From the NCBI GenBank assembly GCA_030430245.1, contig JAUIFY010000009.1:1-50362 (forward strand): 50,362 nt of DNA. The letters run 5' to 3'. The stretch's first letter is position 1. The number at the start of each line of letters is the position of its first letter. Source of the stretch: a bacterium. Its GTDB lineage: Bacteria > Desulfobacterota > Binatia > UBA12015. Positions 42,801 through 50,362 of the stretch are shown one piece after another. A program made the position numbers and the translations under genes. The notes below the pieces were generated by a model. The model searched no databases. It saw only the letters and a list, made by a program, of their open reading frames with translations, and had not been told where the DNA came from.

Positions 42801-42854
42801 ACCACGGGCATCGCAAGCGACGACACCACGACCATCGAAGTCGTGCTCCCGTAG
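39846..42854 (+). CDS. Secreted Big_2 (bacterial Ig-like) repeat protein
   Basis: 1002 residues. The signal-like segment LFLPLSTLLLLLSNVSTAPAA (about residues 24-43) lies behind an Arg-rich start. The rest is about ten tandem domains of around 90 residues. Each opens like LTSIRVTPAGLTMAPDETRQF and carries the Big_2 core words 'WxSSDPSKASVDQSGLVTP' and 'GxTTLTATEPNTG' in variant form (VTWSSSDPSKASVD, VSWNSTDPDIARMS, CEWSSDDESIATVD). The last unit ends IVESFGSKPGRVYGISPGTTTIRAVDPTTG. Such proteins act as adhesins or spacers on the cell surface. It lacks the Cys-rich C-terminal domain of the three neighbours described above. Confidence 0.82.
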   Translation: MNPGPRSPGRRARARSGLRAARLFLPLSTLLLLLSNVSTAPAATLTSIRVTPAGLTMAPDETRQFFATAVYSDGSVQDITAVAEWTTGDSRTAKVSQEHGSRGLVLARDPGSVEIRAALEHGGSKTKGETVLTVFAGAIVEITTRPSSKNLDVGFAEPFKARARYTLNDYVGDVTDQVTWSSSDPSKASVDQSGLVTPHQSTGEGFITITAHHGASGLSNSPDDGQTRIKAAITHLEFDEDLRNENGALLLNMGAGMVTGVDVYAHRTDLTTSRITRDITFEVLGAAGVVKVYGDGEIEGREAGDTEALSDGLVAIRAVDETRGNLTATQNLVVFVSGALSELVFDSDPLTTTVGERKTAKVKGRTTTGLETVDLRKVLHWTTGNGSIAEVGEDSEIDSENVGKVLGKKAGSTTLTATEPNTGVSKTIDVDVRGAFTDVEIDAEEIVLGVGMYLPLRANGIRSDGSKSTVTSQVDWEITGGGVAAIDPLGFDLGDGTLTKGVLETTGAGNASVRALLNAGTPDEIASESVPITVEGTLVAIRVKPTSFKVVRDQRRKASLEGELSTGALTSDLAAIASWAVADTSIALVGNGVDVPDVDDPLDVGEVLGVDSGVTTLSATEPISGLTSAEVDNLQVQGDVVEVEVDEANGGVVQVGTPGEYKARATFVDGSKAVISDRCEWSSDDESIATVDNVSDKGMVSGHRIGGRTTIRIVCDGQNASGVVEVAGAILGLEISPDKFNGKALQERRFRAAANYEGGPRGDATDLVDWSTDNPTVVMVDNLNEKGLVRFIGDGTALIIAVAPSGHVATANVTVTGGVTHLRVVPKDKTIRGSTGRKLKVIAELSDGDQTTVTNQVSWNSTDPDIARMSEREGEERIVLGGSKLGTAILTASLPSGETGTTEITVDSLLTGLSMRPETRRIDVGKHRRVRARGHFDDGKSKSVTRYVEFISEDPAIAIVESFGSKPGRVYGISPGTTTIRAVDPTTGIASDDTTTIEVVLP

Positions 42855-42886
42855 GTTCGGCGCGCCGCTCGACACGCGAAGGACGC

Positions 42887-44980
42887 GTGGCTAACCTCCC
42901 GCGCGTTCCTCCCATGTCGTACGCTCCCTCCTCGCGGCGCCTTTCGAGGCCCCTCCTCACGATCCTGGCCCTCGTGGCGGCGTCGACGGTCGGCTGCCGC
43001 CGCGGCGAGCCGAGCGCGCTTCAGCCGGCGGTCCGGCTGACGCAGATCATCGCGTCGAAACATCCCCCGAAGATGCCGGCGCGATGCGCCGTCGCCGACG
43101 AGTCGCGGCCCGCACTCGGCTGCCCGATTCGAAGGAACGTCCTGAGCGCGACGATGCCCTTCCCCGAGGGACCGACGATCGACGTGAAGGCGCAGCTCCC
43201 GAAGGCGCTCAAGCGGGGTCGGATCGTTCTCGAGCCGAGCGTCTCGAGCGACGAGGTGGAGGGCTGGAAGGACCTCCCGCCGATCGTTCTGGAGGGCGCC
43301 CACCCGGGCGTCACGCTCTCGCTTCCCATCCCGCGCGATCTCGAGAGGACGAAGGAGCTCCGGGTCCGCGTGGTCGGCCAGGCCATCCCCTACGTACTGC
43401 GCACCTACGAAACGGACGGGGTGGAGATCGGGCGGCGGTCCCAGCTCCACGTCGGTCTCGCGATCGACCCGGTGGCCGCCGACGTCGGGGCGGCTCCGGT
43501 CGCGTTCGTGATCGAGACGCACGGCCGGACGGGGACGCGGGAGCTGCTGCGCGAGATCGTCGACCCGGCCGAGACGCGCGACCGGTGGCTCGACCGCCGC
43601 ATCGACCTCGCGAGCCTCGCCGGCGAGACGGTCCGCTTCACGCTGCGCACGGAGGTCCAGGCGCCCCCGGACGGATCCGCGGTCTCGGATTGGAGCGTGC
43701 CCATCTGGGGCAACCCGCAGATCCTCGAGAGACGGCCCCGCCACGCGCATCGCAACGTCGTGCTCGTCTCCCTGGACACGATGCGTGGCGACTTCGTGGG
43801 CACGGAGTACGAGGGGCGCCGCCTCACCCCACGGCTGGACGAGAAGGCGGCCGAGGGCGCGAGCTTCTCCGAGGTGCTCGCCCCCTATCCTTCGACGAGC
43901 GCGTCGCACATGAGTCTGTTCACGAGCACGTACCCCGCGGAGCACAAGGTCCTCCACGCGAAGCACGTGCTGCCCGGCTCCATGCCCACTCTCGCCGAGA
44001 TCTTCGCGGCGAACGGATACGAGACCGCCGCGTTCACCGAGAACGCGATGCTCGCTGCGGAGGCCGGCTTCGAACGCGGCTTCGACGACTACTACGAGAA
44101 CCGCGGCCTCAGCATGTGGGATGCGCGCGGCGACATCGAACAGACCCTGGACCGCGGGCTACGCTGGCTGGGACACCACCGCGACGAGAAGTTCTTCCTC
44201 TTCCTCCACAGCTACCAGGTGCACTCCCCGTACGAGCCGCCGCTCGAGCACGACGTCTTCACGACGGCGCCGCAGCCCGGCGAGAAGAAGCGCTGGCGTC
44301 GCATGCGCAATCGGTACGCGGGCGAGGTCGTCTACACGGACCGTGTGCTGCGGCGCCTGTTCGACACGCTCGATCGGCTGGGCCTCGCGGACGAGACGGT
44401 CGTGGTCGTGACCGCGGACCACGGGGACGAGTTCGGCGAGCATGGAAGCATCGGCCACTCGCGAACGGTGTACGACGAGGTCTTGCGAGTGCCCCTCGTG
44501 ATGTGGGCGCCCGGCTTGATCCCCGCGGGCGCCCGGATCGACGCGCAGGTGTCCCTCGTCGACCTCGCGCCGACGCTCCTCGACCTCGTGGGTATCGGGC
44601 CCATCGACGCGCTCCGCGGCGAGAGCCTCGTGCCCACGATCTACGACGGCGCGCCCCCTCACGGCACGGTGCGCTTCGCGGAAGGACCGTCGCTGCAGCA
44701 CGAGGACGGCCGCCTGTTCTCCGCCCGCACCGCCGACCACAAGTGGATCGGCCGCGAGGGCAAACCCGAACCCGTCGAGATCTACGACCTCCGTGCGGAC
44801 CCGGGCGAGCAACGAAACCTCGCCGAAGACCCGGAGCTCCGCGCCCGCGGCCGCGAGCTCCTCCAGGTCTACCGCGACCTCGACGCCGCCGCCTCCGCCC
44901 GCGCCGGCGACACGCCGACCGAACGCGAAGTCGACACCCGCACCCAGGACAAGCTCCGAGCCCTCGGATACGTCGAGTAG
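42887..44980 (+). CDS. Sulfatase-superfamily lipoprotein lacking the formylglycine Cys/Ser
   Basis: 697 residues from GTG 42887, chosen over ATG 42914 because AAGGA lies just upstream of the GTG. The lipobox is LAASTVGC. Residues about 60-275 form an N-terminal beta-rich domain. The sulfatase/alkaline-phosphatase fold follows: HRNVVLVSLDTMRGDF (first metal Asp), YPSTSASHMSLFTSTYP, VVVVTADHGDEFGEHG (metal Asp-His), and NLAEDPEL near the end. The activation site that is C/SxPxR in true sulfatases is TSASHMS here, as in many deltaproteobacterial sulfatase-like proteins. The enzyme is therefore unlikely to need formylglycine and may be a phosphodiesterase or phosphotransferase. It is 32 bases downstream of the Big_2 gene. 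Confidence 0.85.
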   Translation: MANLPRVPPMSYAPSSRRLSRPLLTILALVAASTVGCRRGEPSALQPAVRLTQIIASKHPPKMPARCAVADESRPALGCPIRRNVLSATMPFPEGPTIDVKAQLPKALKRGRIVLEPSVSSDEVEGWKDLPPIVLEGAHPGVTLSLPIPRDLERTKELRVRVVGQAIPYVLRTYETDGVEIGRRSQLHVGLAIDPVAADVGAAPVAFVIETHGRTGTRELLREIVDPAETRDRWLDRRIDLASLAGETVRFTLRTEVQAPPDGSAVSDWSVPIWGNPQILERRPRHAHRNVVLVSLDTMRGDFVGTEYEGRRLTPRLDEKAAEGASFSEVLAPYPSTSASHMSLFTSTYPAEHKVLHAKHVLPGSMPTLAEIFAANGYETAAFTENAMLAAEAGFERGFDDYYENRGLSMWDARGDIEQTLDRGLRWLGHHRDEKFFLFLHSYQVHSPYEPPLEHDVFTTAPQPGEKKRWRRMRNRYAGEVVYTDRVLRRLFDTLDRLGLADETVVVVTADHGDEFGEHGSIGHSRTVYDEVLRVPLVMWAPGLIPAGARIDAQVSLVDLAPTLLDLVGIGPIDALRGESLVPTIYDGAPPHGTVRFAEGPSLQHEDGRLFSARTADHKWIGREGKPEPVEIYDLRADPGEQRNLAEDPELRARGRELLQVYRDLDAAASARAGDTPTEREVDTRTQDKLRALGYVE

Positions 44981-44985
44981 TCTCG

Positions 44986-45071
44986 GAGGGGACGTTCGTT
45001 ACCTTTTCGCGAACGTTACCTTTTCGCAGCCGAAAGGTAACAACTGCGGAAAAGGTAACGAACGTCCCCTC
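44986..45071. repeat. REP-like palindrome with 23-bp perfect outer arms
   Basis: Outer arms 44986-45008 and 45049-45071 are exact reverse complements over 23 bases, starting gaggggacgttcgtta. The centre repeats the theme: gttaccttttcgc occurs at 44998 and again at 45015 on the left, and cgaaaggtaac and gaaaaggtaac on the right. The element fills almost all of the 94-base gap between two converging genes. It has no ORF. This arrangement fits REP/RAYT-type repeats; no RAYT transposase is in the window. It could also act as a two-way transcription stop. Confidence 0.8.
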
Positions 45072-45074
45072 GGG

Positions 45075-46457
45075 TCAGGGCGTGGCGCGCTTGCGTTTGC
45101 GGGACGAGTTCCAGACGATCTCGGTCGGCATCGAGCGGAGGTAGCCCACGTTGCGGCCGATCTCCTGCTGCGTCTGGAACTCGCCCGCGATCGAGAAGTG
45201 GTAGCCGATCGCGTCGTCGCTCAAGCGGTACTCGTCGGGCGTGTCGAGCAAGGCGCCGTGCACGATCAGCTTCTCGAGGGAGGTTTCCTGCTGCGGCGTC
45301 AGCGGCGCACGCAGCAACGACTTCGGCACCGACCAGAGCTGACCCAGGCCGAGAACGAAGTCGCGCTCCTGCCACGTCTCGTCGCTCACGTGATGCGCGC
45401 AGGACCAGACGGGACCGCCCGCATTCGCCTTCTCGGCGTACGCCGCGATGTCGCGTTCGTTCATGTACGCCCAGTCACACGTGATACCCATGGCACCGGG
45501 TCCCAGCGCGAGCATGTCGTGGGACGACCGGTAGTAGTAGCGTCCGTAGTGCGACACGGCGCTCGGCACGTCGGCCCGATTGAACTGCTGGAACGTGTTG
45601 AACTCGTAGCCCGCGTCGATGAGGGAGCGGTACGCCTGCCGGTATTGAGCGAGCGCCTCGGCCTGGCTGGGCAGCTGCAGCTTGCCCTCGCGCACCAGGT
45701 GATAGAGCGGAGCCGGTGGCACGAGATCCGTCCGGTGGATGTCGACACATGCGACGCCGAGCTCGATCGAACGGTCCAGATCGTACTGCCAGTCCTCGGT
45801 CGTCTGACTGGGGAGCGCGTACATGATGTCCCAGATCACGGGGTACCCGAGCCGCTCGAGGTCGCTCAGACGATCCGCGAGCGTCTCCTCCGACGGCACG
45901 AGGGCCAGGAACTTCCGAAGCCGCGGCACGGACGTCTGCCAGCCGAAGCTCACGCGATTCACGCCGAGCTCGTGACAGATCTCGAGATTCGACGGCGTCA
46001 TCGTCTCGAGGTTCATCTCGATCGTGAAGTCCTCGACCCGGCTCAGGTCGAAGTGGTCGCGCAGTCCTTGGAGAACGCGTCGAAGCTGAGCATCAGGGAG
46101 GCGCGTCGGCGTCCCCCCTCCGATGAAGACGTGCTCGATCGAGAGCCCACGCGCGTACGCCTGCGCCCCGTAGTACTGCATCTCCCGCAGAATGGCGTCC
46201 GCATAGGCGCGCATCACGGGATCGTCCTCCTGGACGACGTTGATGTTGTAGAAGCAGAACGAGCAGTGGGTGCGACAGAACGGCACGTGCAGGTAGAGGA
46301 TCGCCTTGCGCCCGCCCGCGTCGCGCCGGGCCAAGCCCTCCGCGAACGCCGCGCGGGACTCCTCGATGAGCGGATCGGTGTCGGTGTTGACGGTCGGGTA
46401 GTAGAAGAACGGCATGTGGCGCACCCGATCGACCGGGTAGAGGTCTTCGACCGACAT
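45075..46457 (-). CDS. HemN-like radical SAM protein
   Basis: 460 residues. The radical SAM motif is LHVPFCRTHCSFCFYNINV (CxxxCxxC) near residue 55, in the same context as HemN/HemW/HutW enzymes (usual wording CPFCxxxCxYC). HVFIGGGTPTRL, IEMNLETMTPSNLE and VNRVSFGWQTSVPRL follow in the HemN order, and IWDIMYALPSQTTEDWQYDL is the GLPGQT-like segment. The C-terminal 150 residues are a HemN-type C-domain. HemN proper oxidises coproporphyrinogen III; HutW/ChuW-type relatives open heme anaerobically, and HemW inserts heme. None is certain here. The start at 46457 lies 6 bases after the stop of the acyltransferase-like gene. Confidence 0.85.
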   Translation of the reverse strand: MSVEDLYPVDRVRHMPFFYYPTVNTDTDPLIEESRAAFAEGLARRDAGGRKAILYLHVPFCRTHCSFCFYNINVVQEDDPVMRAYADAILREMQYYGAQAYARGLSIEHVFIGGGTPTRLPDAQLRRVLQGLRDHFDLSRVEDFTIEMNLETMTPSNLEICHELGVNRVSFGWQTSVPRLRKFLALVPSEETLADRLSDLERLGYPVIWDIMYALPSQTTEDWQYDLDRSIELGVACVDIHRTDLVPPAPLYHLVREGKLQLPSQAEALAQYRQAYRSLIDAGYEFNTFQQFNRADVPSAVSHYGRYYYRSSHDMLALGPGAMGITCDWAYMNERDIAAYAEKANAGGPVWSCAHHVSDETWQERDFVLGLGQLWSVPKSLLRAPLTPQQETSLEKLIVHGALLDTPDEYRLSDDAIGYHFSIAGEFQTQQEIGRNVGYLRSMPTEIVWNSSRKRKRATP

Positions 46458-46463
46458 GGAGCC

Positions 46464-47414
46464 TCAGGCTACCTCTCCGTGGCGGGGAGTTCCACGCGCC
46501 TCGGGATCGCCTCCGGCCCGCTCCACGAAGGGCCAGAGCCACCACTCCTGAGGGAAGCGCCGGATGAATCGAGCGAGCTCCGCGAACACCTCGGCGAACG
46601 GGTCGGAGACGGCCGCGGAGACGGGACGCCCGAACTCGACGATCATCTTCCTGCGACCGCTTCGCGCGACCATCGGAACGATCGTGGCGCGCGTCATCTG
46701 CGCGAGTGCGACGACGCCCGTCGAAAAGCGCAGGCGCTCACCCGCAACGTCGACGACGCTCGTGCGGTCGGACACGTCGCCCGGCACGTCGAGAGCCGCG
46801 AAGACCGCCTCCCCCGCGAGCAGGTGCTCCCTCGCCCTCACGGCCGAGACGCCGTCGACGCCGAAGACCGCTCCATCGAGGAGCTCCCGAACCCACGCGA
46901 CCTTCTTCTGGCCCCAGGCGCGCTTCGGATCCGCCATCGGGTTCGCGTCGTCGAGACCGCGGATGATCGGACGCACGTCGATCCCCGCCCTCCGGCGGAG
47001 GAATACGCAGCTCAGCACCGGGTGCCCGAAGTGCAGGGTCGCGTAGACGACCGGCCCGGTCGGCCGCGGAACGTCCCCGCCATCGGGGAGCCAGCATTCG
47101 AACGCCGCCCGGTGGCGACGAAAGTACGCGCTGTCCGCTTCCTCCTGTGCCTCCGAGAGGATCGCACCCCGGTAGGCCTCGCGTGCGTCCCGCTTCTCGA
47201 GCCCCGTCCACCGCATGATGCGATCGACCGCCACACGCATCCGCTCGGGGTCCGAGCGTCGTTCGAGCGACGCACACGCTTCGGCGTACGCCTGGCCGAG
47301 CCCCCGTCCCCAGCCCGCCATCGGCAGCAGGAGCTCGTAGCGAAGGCGCGCGCGCGATCCGTCCCGGGAGAGCATCTCCGGGGTGGTACTCGCATGTGCG
47401 GCGTACGAAGTCAT
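46464..47414 (-). CDS. LpxL-like lysophospholipid acyltransferase-family protein, degenerate HX4D motif
   Basis: 316 residues from ATG 47414 (the longer frame to 47540 is Arg/Gly-rich and overlaps the MaoC start). The family marks are YATLHFGHPVLSCVFLRR, FAALDVPGDVSD, VALAQMTRATIVPMVARSG and FIRRFPQEWWLWPFVE near the end, matching the lauroyl/myristoyl acyltransferase layout (helix before the active site, then LDVP and a late WxWxP). In active LpxL enzymes the first motif is H-x4-D/E; here HFGHPVL has no acidic residue, so catalysis may be lost. It sits 6 bases upstream of the HemN-like gene in one transcription unit. A lipid-acyl role for both is inference. Confidence 0.75.
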   Translation of the reverse strand: MTSYAAHASTTPEMLSRDGSRARLRYELLLPMAGWGRGLGQAYAEACASLERRSDPERMRVAVDRIMRWTGLEKRDAREAYRGAILSEAQEEADSAYFRRHRAAFECWLPDGGDVPRPTGPVVYATLHFGHPVLSCVFLRRRAGIDVRPIIRGLDDANPMADPKRAWGQKKVAWVRELLDGAVFGVDGVSAVRAREHLLAGEAVFAALDVPGDVSDRTSVVDVAGERLRFSTGVVALAQMTRATIVPMVARSGRRKMIVEFGRPVSAAVSDPFAEVFAELARFIRRFPQEWWLWPFVERAGGDPEARGTPRHGEVA

Positions 47415-47538
47415 TTCTGGCGATCCGCCGCGGCTGCCGCCGCCCACTTGACGCCGATCTCGGTTTCGACCAGACCTGCGGCAGGAAGAGACGCCCCCAC
47501 GTCTCCACTCCTTTCGTCCCACGGGCGGCCCACCGCGC

Positions 47539-47958
47539 ATGTCCTCCTACCCCGAAAAGCCCTTCGAAGCGTTCCGGGTCGGCGACCGCGCGTCCTTCCG
47601 CAAGACCTTCACCGAAGACGACGTTCGCGCCTTCGCCGCGCTCACGGGCGACCACCACCCCGCGCACTTCGACGGCGCGTACGCGCGGGCGAGTCGCTAC
47701 GGGCGTCCCGTGGTGCACGGGCTCCTCACCGCGTCCCTGCTCTCGACCGCGAACGCCCTCCTCCTCGGGACACCCGGCGCGGTGTCGATCGAGCAGAACG
47801 TTCGATTCCTGCGTCCGGTGTTCCTCGGAGACACGATCACGGCGACGTCGGAGGTCGTGAAGCTCGTGCCGGAGCGGCGCTGGATCCGATGCAAGGTGAC
47901 GTGCACGAACCAGCACGGAGACGAGGTCCTCACCGGCGACGTCGTGGAAGGGAAGTAG
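47539..47958 (+). CDS. MaoC-family (R)-specific enoyl-CoA hydratase
   Basis: 139 residues, one hot-dog domain. FTEDDVRAFAALTGDHHPAHFD is the MaoC/PhaJ active-site stretch with the Asp and His separated as usual (D-x4-H). RYGRPVVHGLLTASLLSTA and FLRPVFLGDTITATSEVV are also conserved. It hydrates trans-2-enoyl-CoA to (R)-3-hydroxyacyl-CoA, a step in peripheral fatty-acid or PHA metabolism. Divergent from the acyltransferase (124 bases) and convergent with the VOC gene (3 bases between stops). Confidence 0.9.
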   Translation: MSSYPEKPFEAFRVGDRASFRKTFTEDDVRAFAALTGDHHPAHFDGAYARASRYGRPVVHGLLTASLLSTANALLLGTPGAVSIEQNVRFLRPVFLGDTITATSEVVKLVPERRWIRCKVTCTNQHGDEVLTGDVVEGK

Positions 47959-47961
47959 GCC

Positions 47962-48396
47962 CTACCTCTCTCGCTCCGCCGGCCCCGGCCGCAGGCGCTC
48001 GACCAGCTCGATCATGACCCCCTGGCTCGCGCCGTCCGGCGACGCGAACTGAACGCGCATGCCCTCCCCCTCGCGCGGCTCCGAATCGAGCGGACGGAGA
48101 CCGGCCGCGTGGAGACGCTTCATCGCTTCGGCGACGTCGTCCGTACGCAACCCGACGTGGTAGATCCCCGGTCCGCGGTGCGCCATGTGCCGGAGCTGCG
48201 TCTTCTCGACGGGGGCCTCGATCAGCTCCAGCTCGACGCCGTTCACGCAGACGTGCGCGAGGCGGATGCCGTGCTCGGGAACGTCTTCGGGCCCCACCAC
48301 GTCGAGGCCGACGACGTCGCGCCAGAACACCACGGCGGCGTCCATGTCCGCCACGTAGATGCCGACGTGATCGATCTGCGAGACCCGGCCCTTCAT
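47962..48396 (-). CDS. VOC-superfamily protein, methylmalonyl-CoA epimerase-like
   Basis: 144 residues from ATG 48396. ISQIDHVGIYVADMDAAVVFW-like N-terminus (VSQIDHVGIYVADMD), VNGVELELIEAP, GIYHVGLRTDDV and SQGVMIELVE place the four metal ligands (His, Glu, His, Glu) in the order of methylmalonyl-CoA epimerase. The fit to the epimerase subfamily is good but other VOC enzymes share it. With MaoC, acyl-CoA dehydrogenase and CoA-transferase genes elsewhere in the window it fits an acyl-CoA-degrading lifestyle. The next gene (DUF3604) begins 107 bases upstream on the same strand. Confidence 0.82.
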   Translation of the reverse strand: MKGRVSQIDHVGIYVADMDAAVVFWRDVVGLDVVGPEDVPEHGIRLAHVCVNGVELELIEAPVEKTQLRHMAHRGPGIYHVGLRTDDVAEAMKRLHAAGLRPLDSEPREGEGMRVQFASPDGASQGVMIELVERLRPGPAERER

Positions 48397-48503
48397 GGGC
48401 GAGCCATATCGCCGCCCGGCAGGCGAATCCAGACCTCCGCCGTCGCCGCCGGACCGGGCGACGGCCCCGCGACCCCCGGCCGCGACGCCACCTCCGATCT
48501 CGA

Positions 48504-50362
48504 CTACGCTCCCGGATCGGCCGGCGGGACCCAGATCGCGGAGGTCACGGCACGCTCCTGGATGCTCGTCGGCTCCGGCGCATCGACGCCCAGGGTCTTC
48601 GCCGCGTACGTGGTGTGCCGCGGCGTCGGGATCTCGATGGCGCGCGCGTAGTACAGCGCATCCTGCGCCGGATCGAACTCCGGATCCCGCCACAGCCCCG
48701 TCAGCTCGGCCGCACCGATCGAGTTGGCGTAGCTCGCGTCCTCCACGTCCACGGTGTTGCCCACCGCTACCAGCGCGCCACCAGCCGAAGCCGCCACGCG
48801 ATCGCCGGAAGCGGCCACGTCGAAGACCTTCTCGTGGCTCTCGCCGCTCGCATCGACCCAGGCTTTGATGATCTGGACCCGGTCGAGGTTCGCACCGATC
48901 GGATCCTTCAACGCCGACGCGATGAAGACCGGGGACGCGCCCGCTCCGCCCTCGAGCGTAGCGCCCATCGGCACGCCTCCCTCGTACGCGGCCTCGAGCC
49001 AATCGCGCTCGAGCAGGTCGGCCGGATACCCCCACCCCGCGAAGAAGCGGAGCTGGATGCGGGGGCCCGACGACGCGTACGTCTCCTTCCGCTGCATCGC
49101 CTCGAAGATCGAGTCGCGCGTGTTCTCCTCCGCCCACACGGCGACCAGCCCGGCGGCGCCGTAGGTCCGTATCGGGAGGCGCTCGAACGGTATGTAGAGC
49201 GCTTTCCCCAGCCGCTGAGCCGGTGTCCCGTCGAGGAGCGGCAGCTTTCCGTGATGGTTGTCCTCCTCTACCGAGGAGCTCGAGTTGTGGCTGTCGCTGC
49301 TCCCGATCACGCCGAAGCGATACGGATTGAAGTCCTCGCGGTGCGCCAGCTCCAACCCGGTGCGAAGAGCGTCTCGCGCATAGCTGCCGGCCGGCTCGCT
49401 CGGCGGCGCGGACGCGATCATGACGGTGTCCATCAGCTCGAAGTCGGCGAACTCGTCCTCGGGCGAGAGACTCGGATGGGTCTCCGAGGTTCCTTTGATC
49501 TGGAAGATCTCCACGAGTGGCTCGTTGCGCATGCGCGTTCTCGCATACTCGGGCGTCAGCGGCCGTCCGTCGAACGTCGTGGTGTCGAACATGCGCCCGT
49601 CGCTCGCGTTGGAGTTGTGGGGGATCGCGAGAACCTCCATTCCATGCGCGCGCTGCTCGTCGAGAGCGGCCCAGAGGTCTTCGGGGTTCTCGGAGTCCCG
49701 AGACGAGAACGGCTCGTCCGGAACGTCTCGAGACTTGTAGATCACGTTTCGATGGAGATTCCGATCACCGGGCATCGACGAGTACTCGTACGCGATGAAC
49801 GTGGTGAAGCGGCCCGGGTCGTCGTGCCGCTCGGCGGCGTCGATGATCTCCTGCCAGGCGGACCGGGACACGGCCTCCATGCCATCGACGCCGAAGGTCT
49901 CCTCCCGCGTATCGCGGCTTCCCATCTCCAAGAAGGCCGTCCGCAGGAAGATCCAGGTCGCACGAAGTCGGTCGCCGGACCCGATCGCCGCACGCAGCTC
50001 GGCGAGCTGCTCGTCATCGCCACCCGAGAGATGGCGCGGCACCCCCAGGAACTCGGCGTGGTCGGTCACGGCGCCGAAGTCCAGCGGGCGCTTCGCCCGG
50101 ATCGGATAGCCGAGCGCATGCTCGATCTCTCCGCCCTTCAGGAACGTATAGGCGTCGTCGGGCAGAGTGCGCGTTCCCATCGTGAAGGCGTCGTACGAGA
50201 GGCTCGTGTGCACGTGGAGAATCTCCTCTCCGAGCAATCGGACGCTCGTGTACCCGGCTCCGTCAACCTTGCGATTGGAGTTGCGCAACGACGTGAAACT
50301 ACTCGCCGTTGCCTGGTCGTCTGCATCGACCAGCAGAACTTCGCGCCCTTCTGCTGAGCGCA
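48504..50362 (-). CDS. DUF3604 protein fused in frame to a ParA-type ATPase fragment, partial
   Basis: From about position 50227 to the stop this is a typical DUF3604 protein: [57 protein letters not shown] and RRxxTYAxSGPRI-like segments, with metal-ligand His/Asp residues of a PHP-like phosphoesterase fold. A TTG at 50288 could serve as a start. Upstream of it, in the same frame and open to the window edge, reads [19 protein letters not shown], then SFTSLRNSN and [13 protein letters not shown]. That is the Walker A-distal region (VLLVDADDQ) of ParA/Soj ATPases. The signal peptide or lipobox usual in DUF3604 proteins is absent. The junction lies at [12 protein letters not shown]. The fusion may be a real recombination product or an assembly join. 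Confidence 0.75.
   Translation of the reverse strand, partial: RSAEGREVLLVDADDQATASSFTSLRNSNRKVDGAGYTSVRLLGEEILHVHTSLSYDAFTMGTRTLPDDAYTFLKGGEIEHALGYPIRAKRPLDFGAVTDHAEFLGVPRHLSGGDDEQLAELRAAIGSGDRLRATWIFLRTAFLEMGSRDTREETFGVDGMEAVSRSAWQEIIDAAERHDDPGRFTTFIAYEYSSMPGDRNLHRNVIYKSRDVPDEPFSSRDSENPEDLWAALDEQRAHGMEVLAIPHNSNASDGRMFDTTTFDGRPLTPEYARTRMRNEPLVEIFQIKGTSETHPSLSPEDEFADFELMDTVMIASAPPSEPAGSYARDALRTGLELAHREDFNPYRFGVIGSSDSHNSSSSVEEDNHHGKLPLLDGTPAQRLGKALYIPFERLPIRTYGAAGLVAVWAEENTRDSIFEAMQRKETYASSGPRIQLRFFAGWGYPADLLERDWLEAAYEGGVPMGATLEGGAGASPVFIASALKDPIGANLDRVQIIKAWVDASGESHEKVFDVAASGDRVAASAGGALVAVGNTVDVEDASYANSIGAAELTGLWRDPEFDPAQDALYYARAIEIPTPRHTTYAAKTLGVDAPEPTSIQERAVTSAIWVPPADPGA

Overview
This is a uniformly GC-rich chromosomal window (I estimate high 60s % GC, not computed). 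The gene content points to a Gram-negative, deltaproteobacterial-type lineage such as Myxococcota, Binatota or a relative. The clues are lipoproteins, a CcmH-type cytochrome c maturation protein, a Ser/Thr kinase, CoA-transferase and acyl-CoA dehydrogenase genes, sulfatase and DUF3604 families, and large secreted repeat proteins. Phylum is inference. I saw no rRNA, tRNA, CRISPR array, integrase or IS transposase.

Layout. 1-1244: a PIG-L deacetylase (cut by the window edge) and an ATP-grasp ligase. 1451-4567: a translationally coupled operon for a four-subunit 2-oxoacid:ferredoxin oxidoreductase (gamma, ferredoxin, alpha, beta) plus a small unknown protein. 4626-11345: a secreted 12-repeat propeller protein, a Ser/Thr kinase, two small exported proteins (one STN-like) and a secreted PQQ-type propeller. 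11381-15058: a SUMF1-fold protein without the FGE cysteines, a Wzx-like flippase and a HupE/UreJ membrane protein. 15189-23595: the most interesting region, with a GT2 glycosyltransferase, a 29-residue peptide carrying a lasso-type leader but almost no core, a nucleotidyltransferase, an HprK-like kinase, a PqqD-like leader-binding protein, a B2-type leader peptidase, an AsnB-type cyclase, a B12-type radical SAM enzyme and an SGNH hydrolase. 23984-31047: a GT-C-like membrane protein, a large beta-helix protein, a CcmH-like protein and a lipoprotein hydrolase. 31430-33162: a broken MutS-related gene. 33174-37796: a TVP38-type membrane protein, an MFS exporter, a CoA-transferase and an acyl-CoA dehydrogenase. 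37969-44980: exported proteins (CX4CH cytochrome-like, endonuclease/exonuclease/phosphatase lipoprotein, Big_2 repeat protein, sulfatase-like lipoprotein). 44986-45071: a long near-perfect palindrome. 45075-50362: a HemN-like radical SAM protein, a degenerate LpxL-like acyltransferase, a MaoC hydratase, a VOC epimerase-like protein, and a DUF3604 gene whose 5' end is fused in frame to a piece of a ParA ATPase.

Three themes stand out. First, 16201-21108 holds every lasso-peptide biosynthesis role (leader, B1, B2, C) plus the kinase and nucleotidyltransferase tailoring pair, but the precursor ends four residues after the conserved leader Thr, so a normal lasso cannot form. It is flanked by glycan-type genes, so the real product may be a modified short peptide or peptide-glycan conjugate, or the peptide may be a leader-only cofactor. 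Second, three secreted proteins with unrelated N-terminal architectures (12-repeat propeller, PQQ propeller, beta-helix) end in the same roughly 180-residue Cys-containing domain that I do not recognise. Third, there are signs of decay or rearrangement: the MutS frameshift, an orphan fragment beside it and the ParA-DUF3604 chimera.
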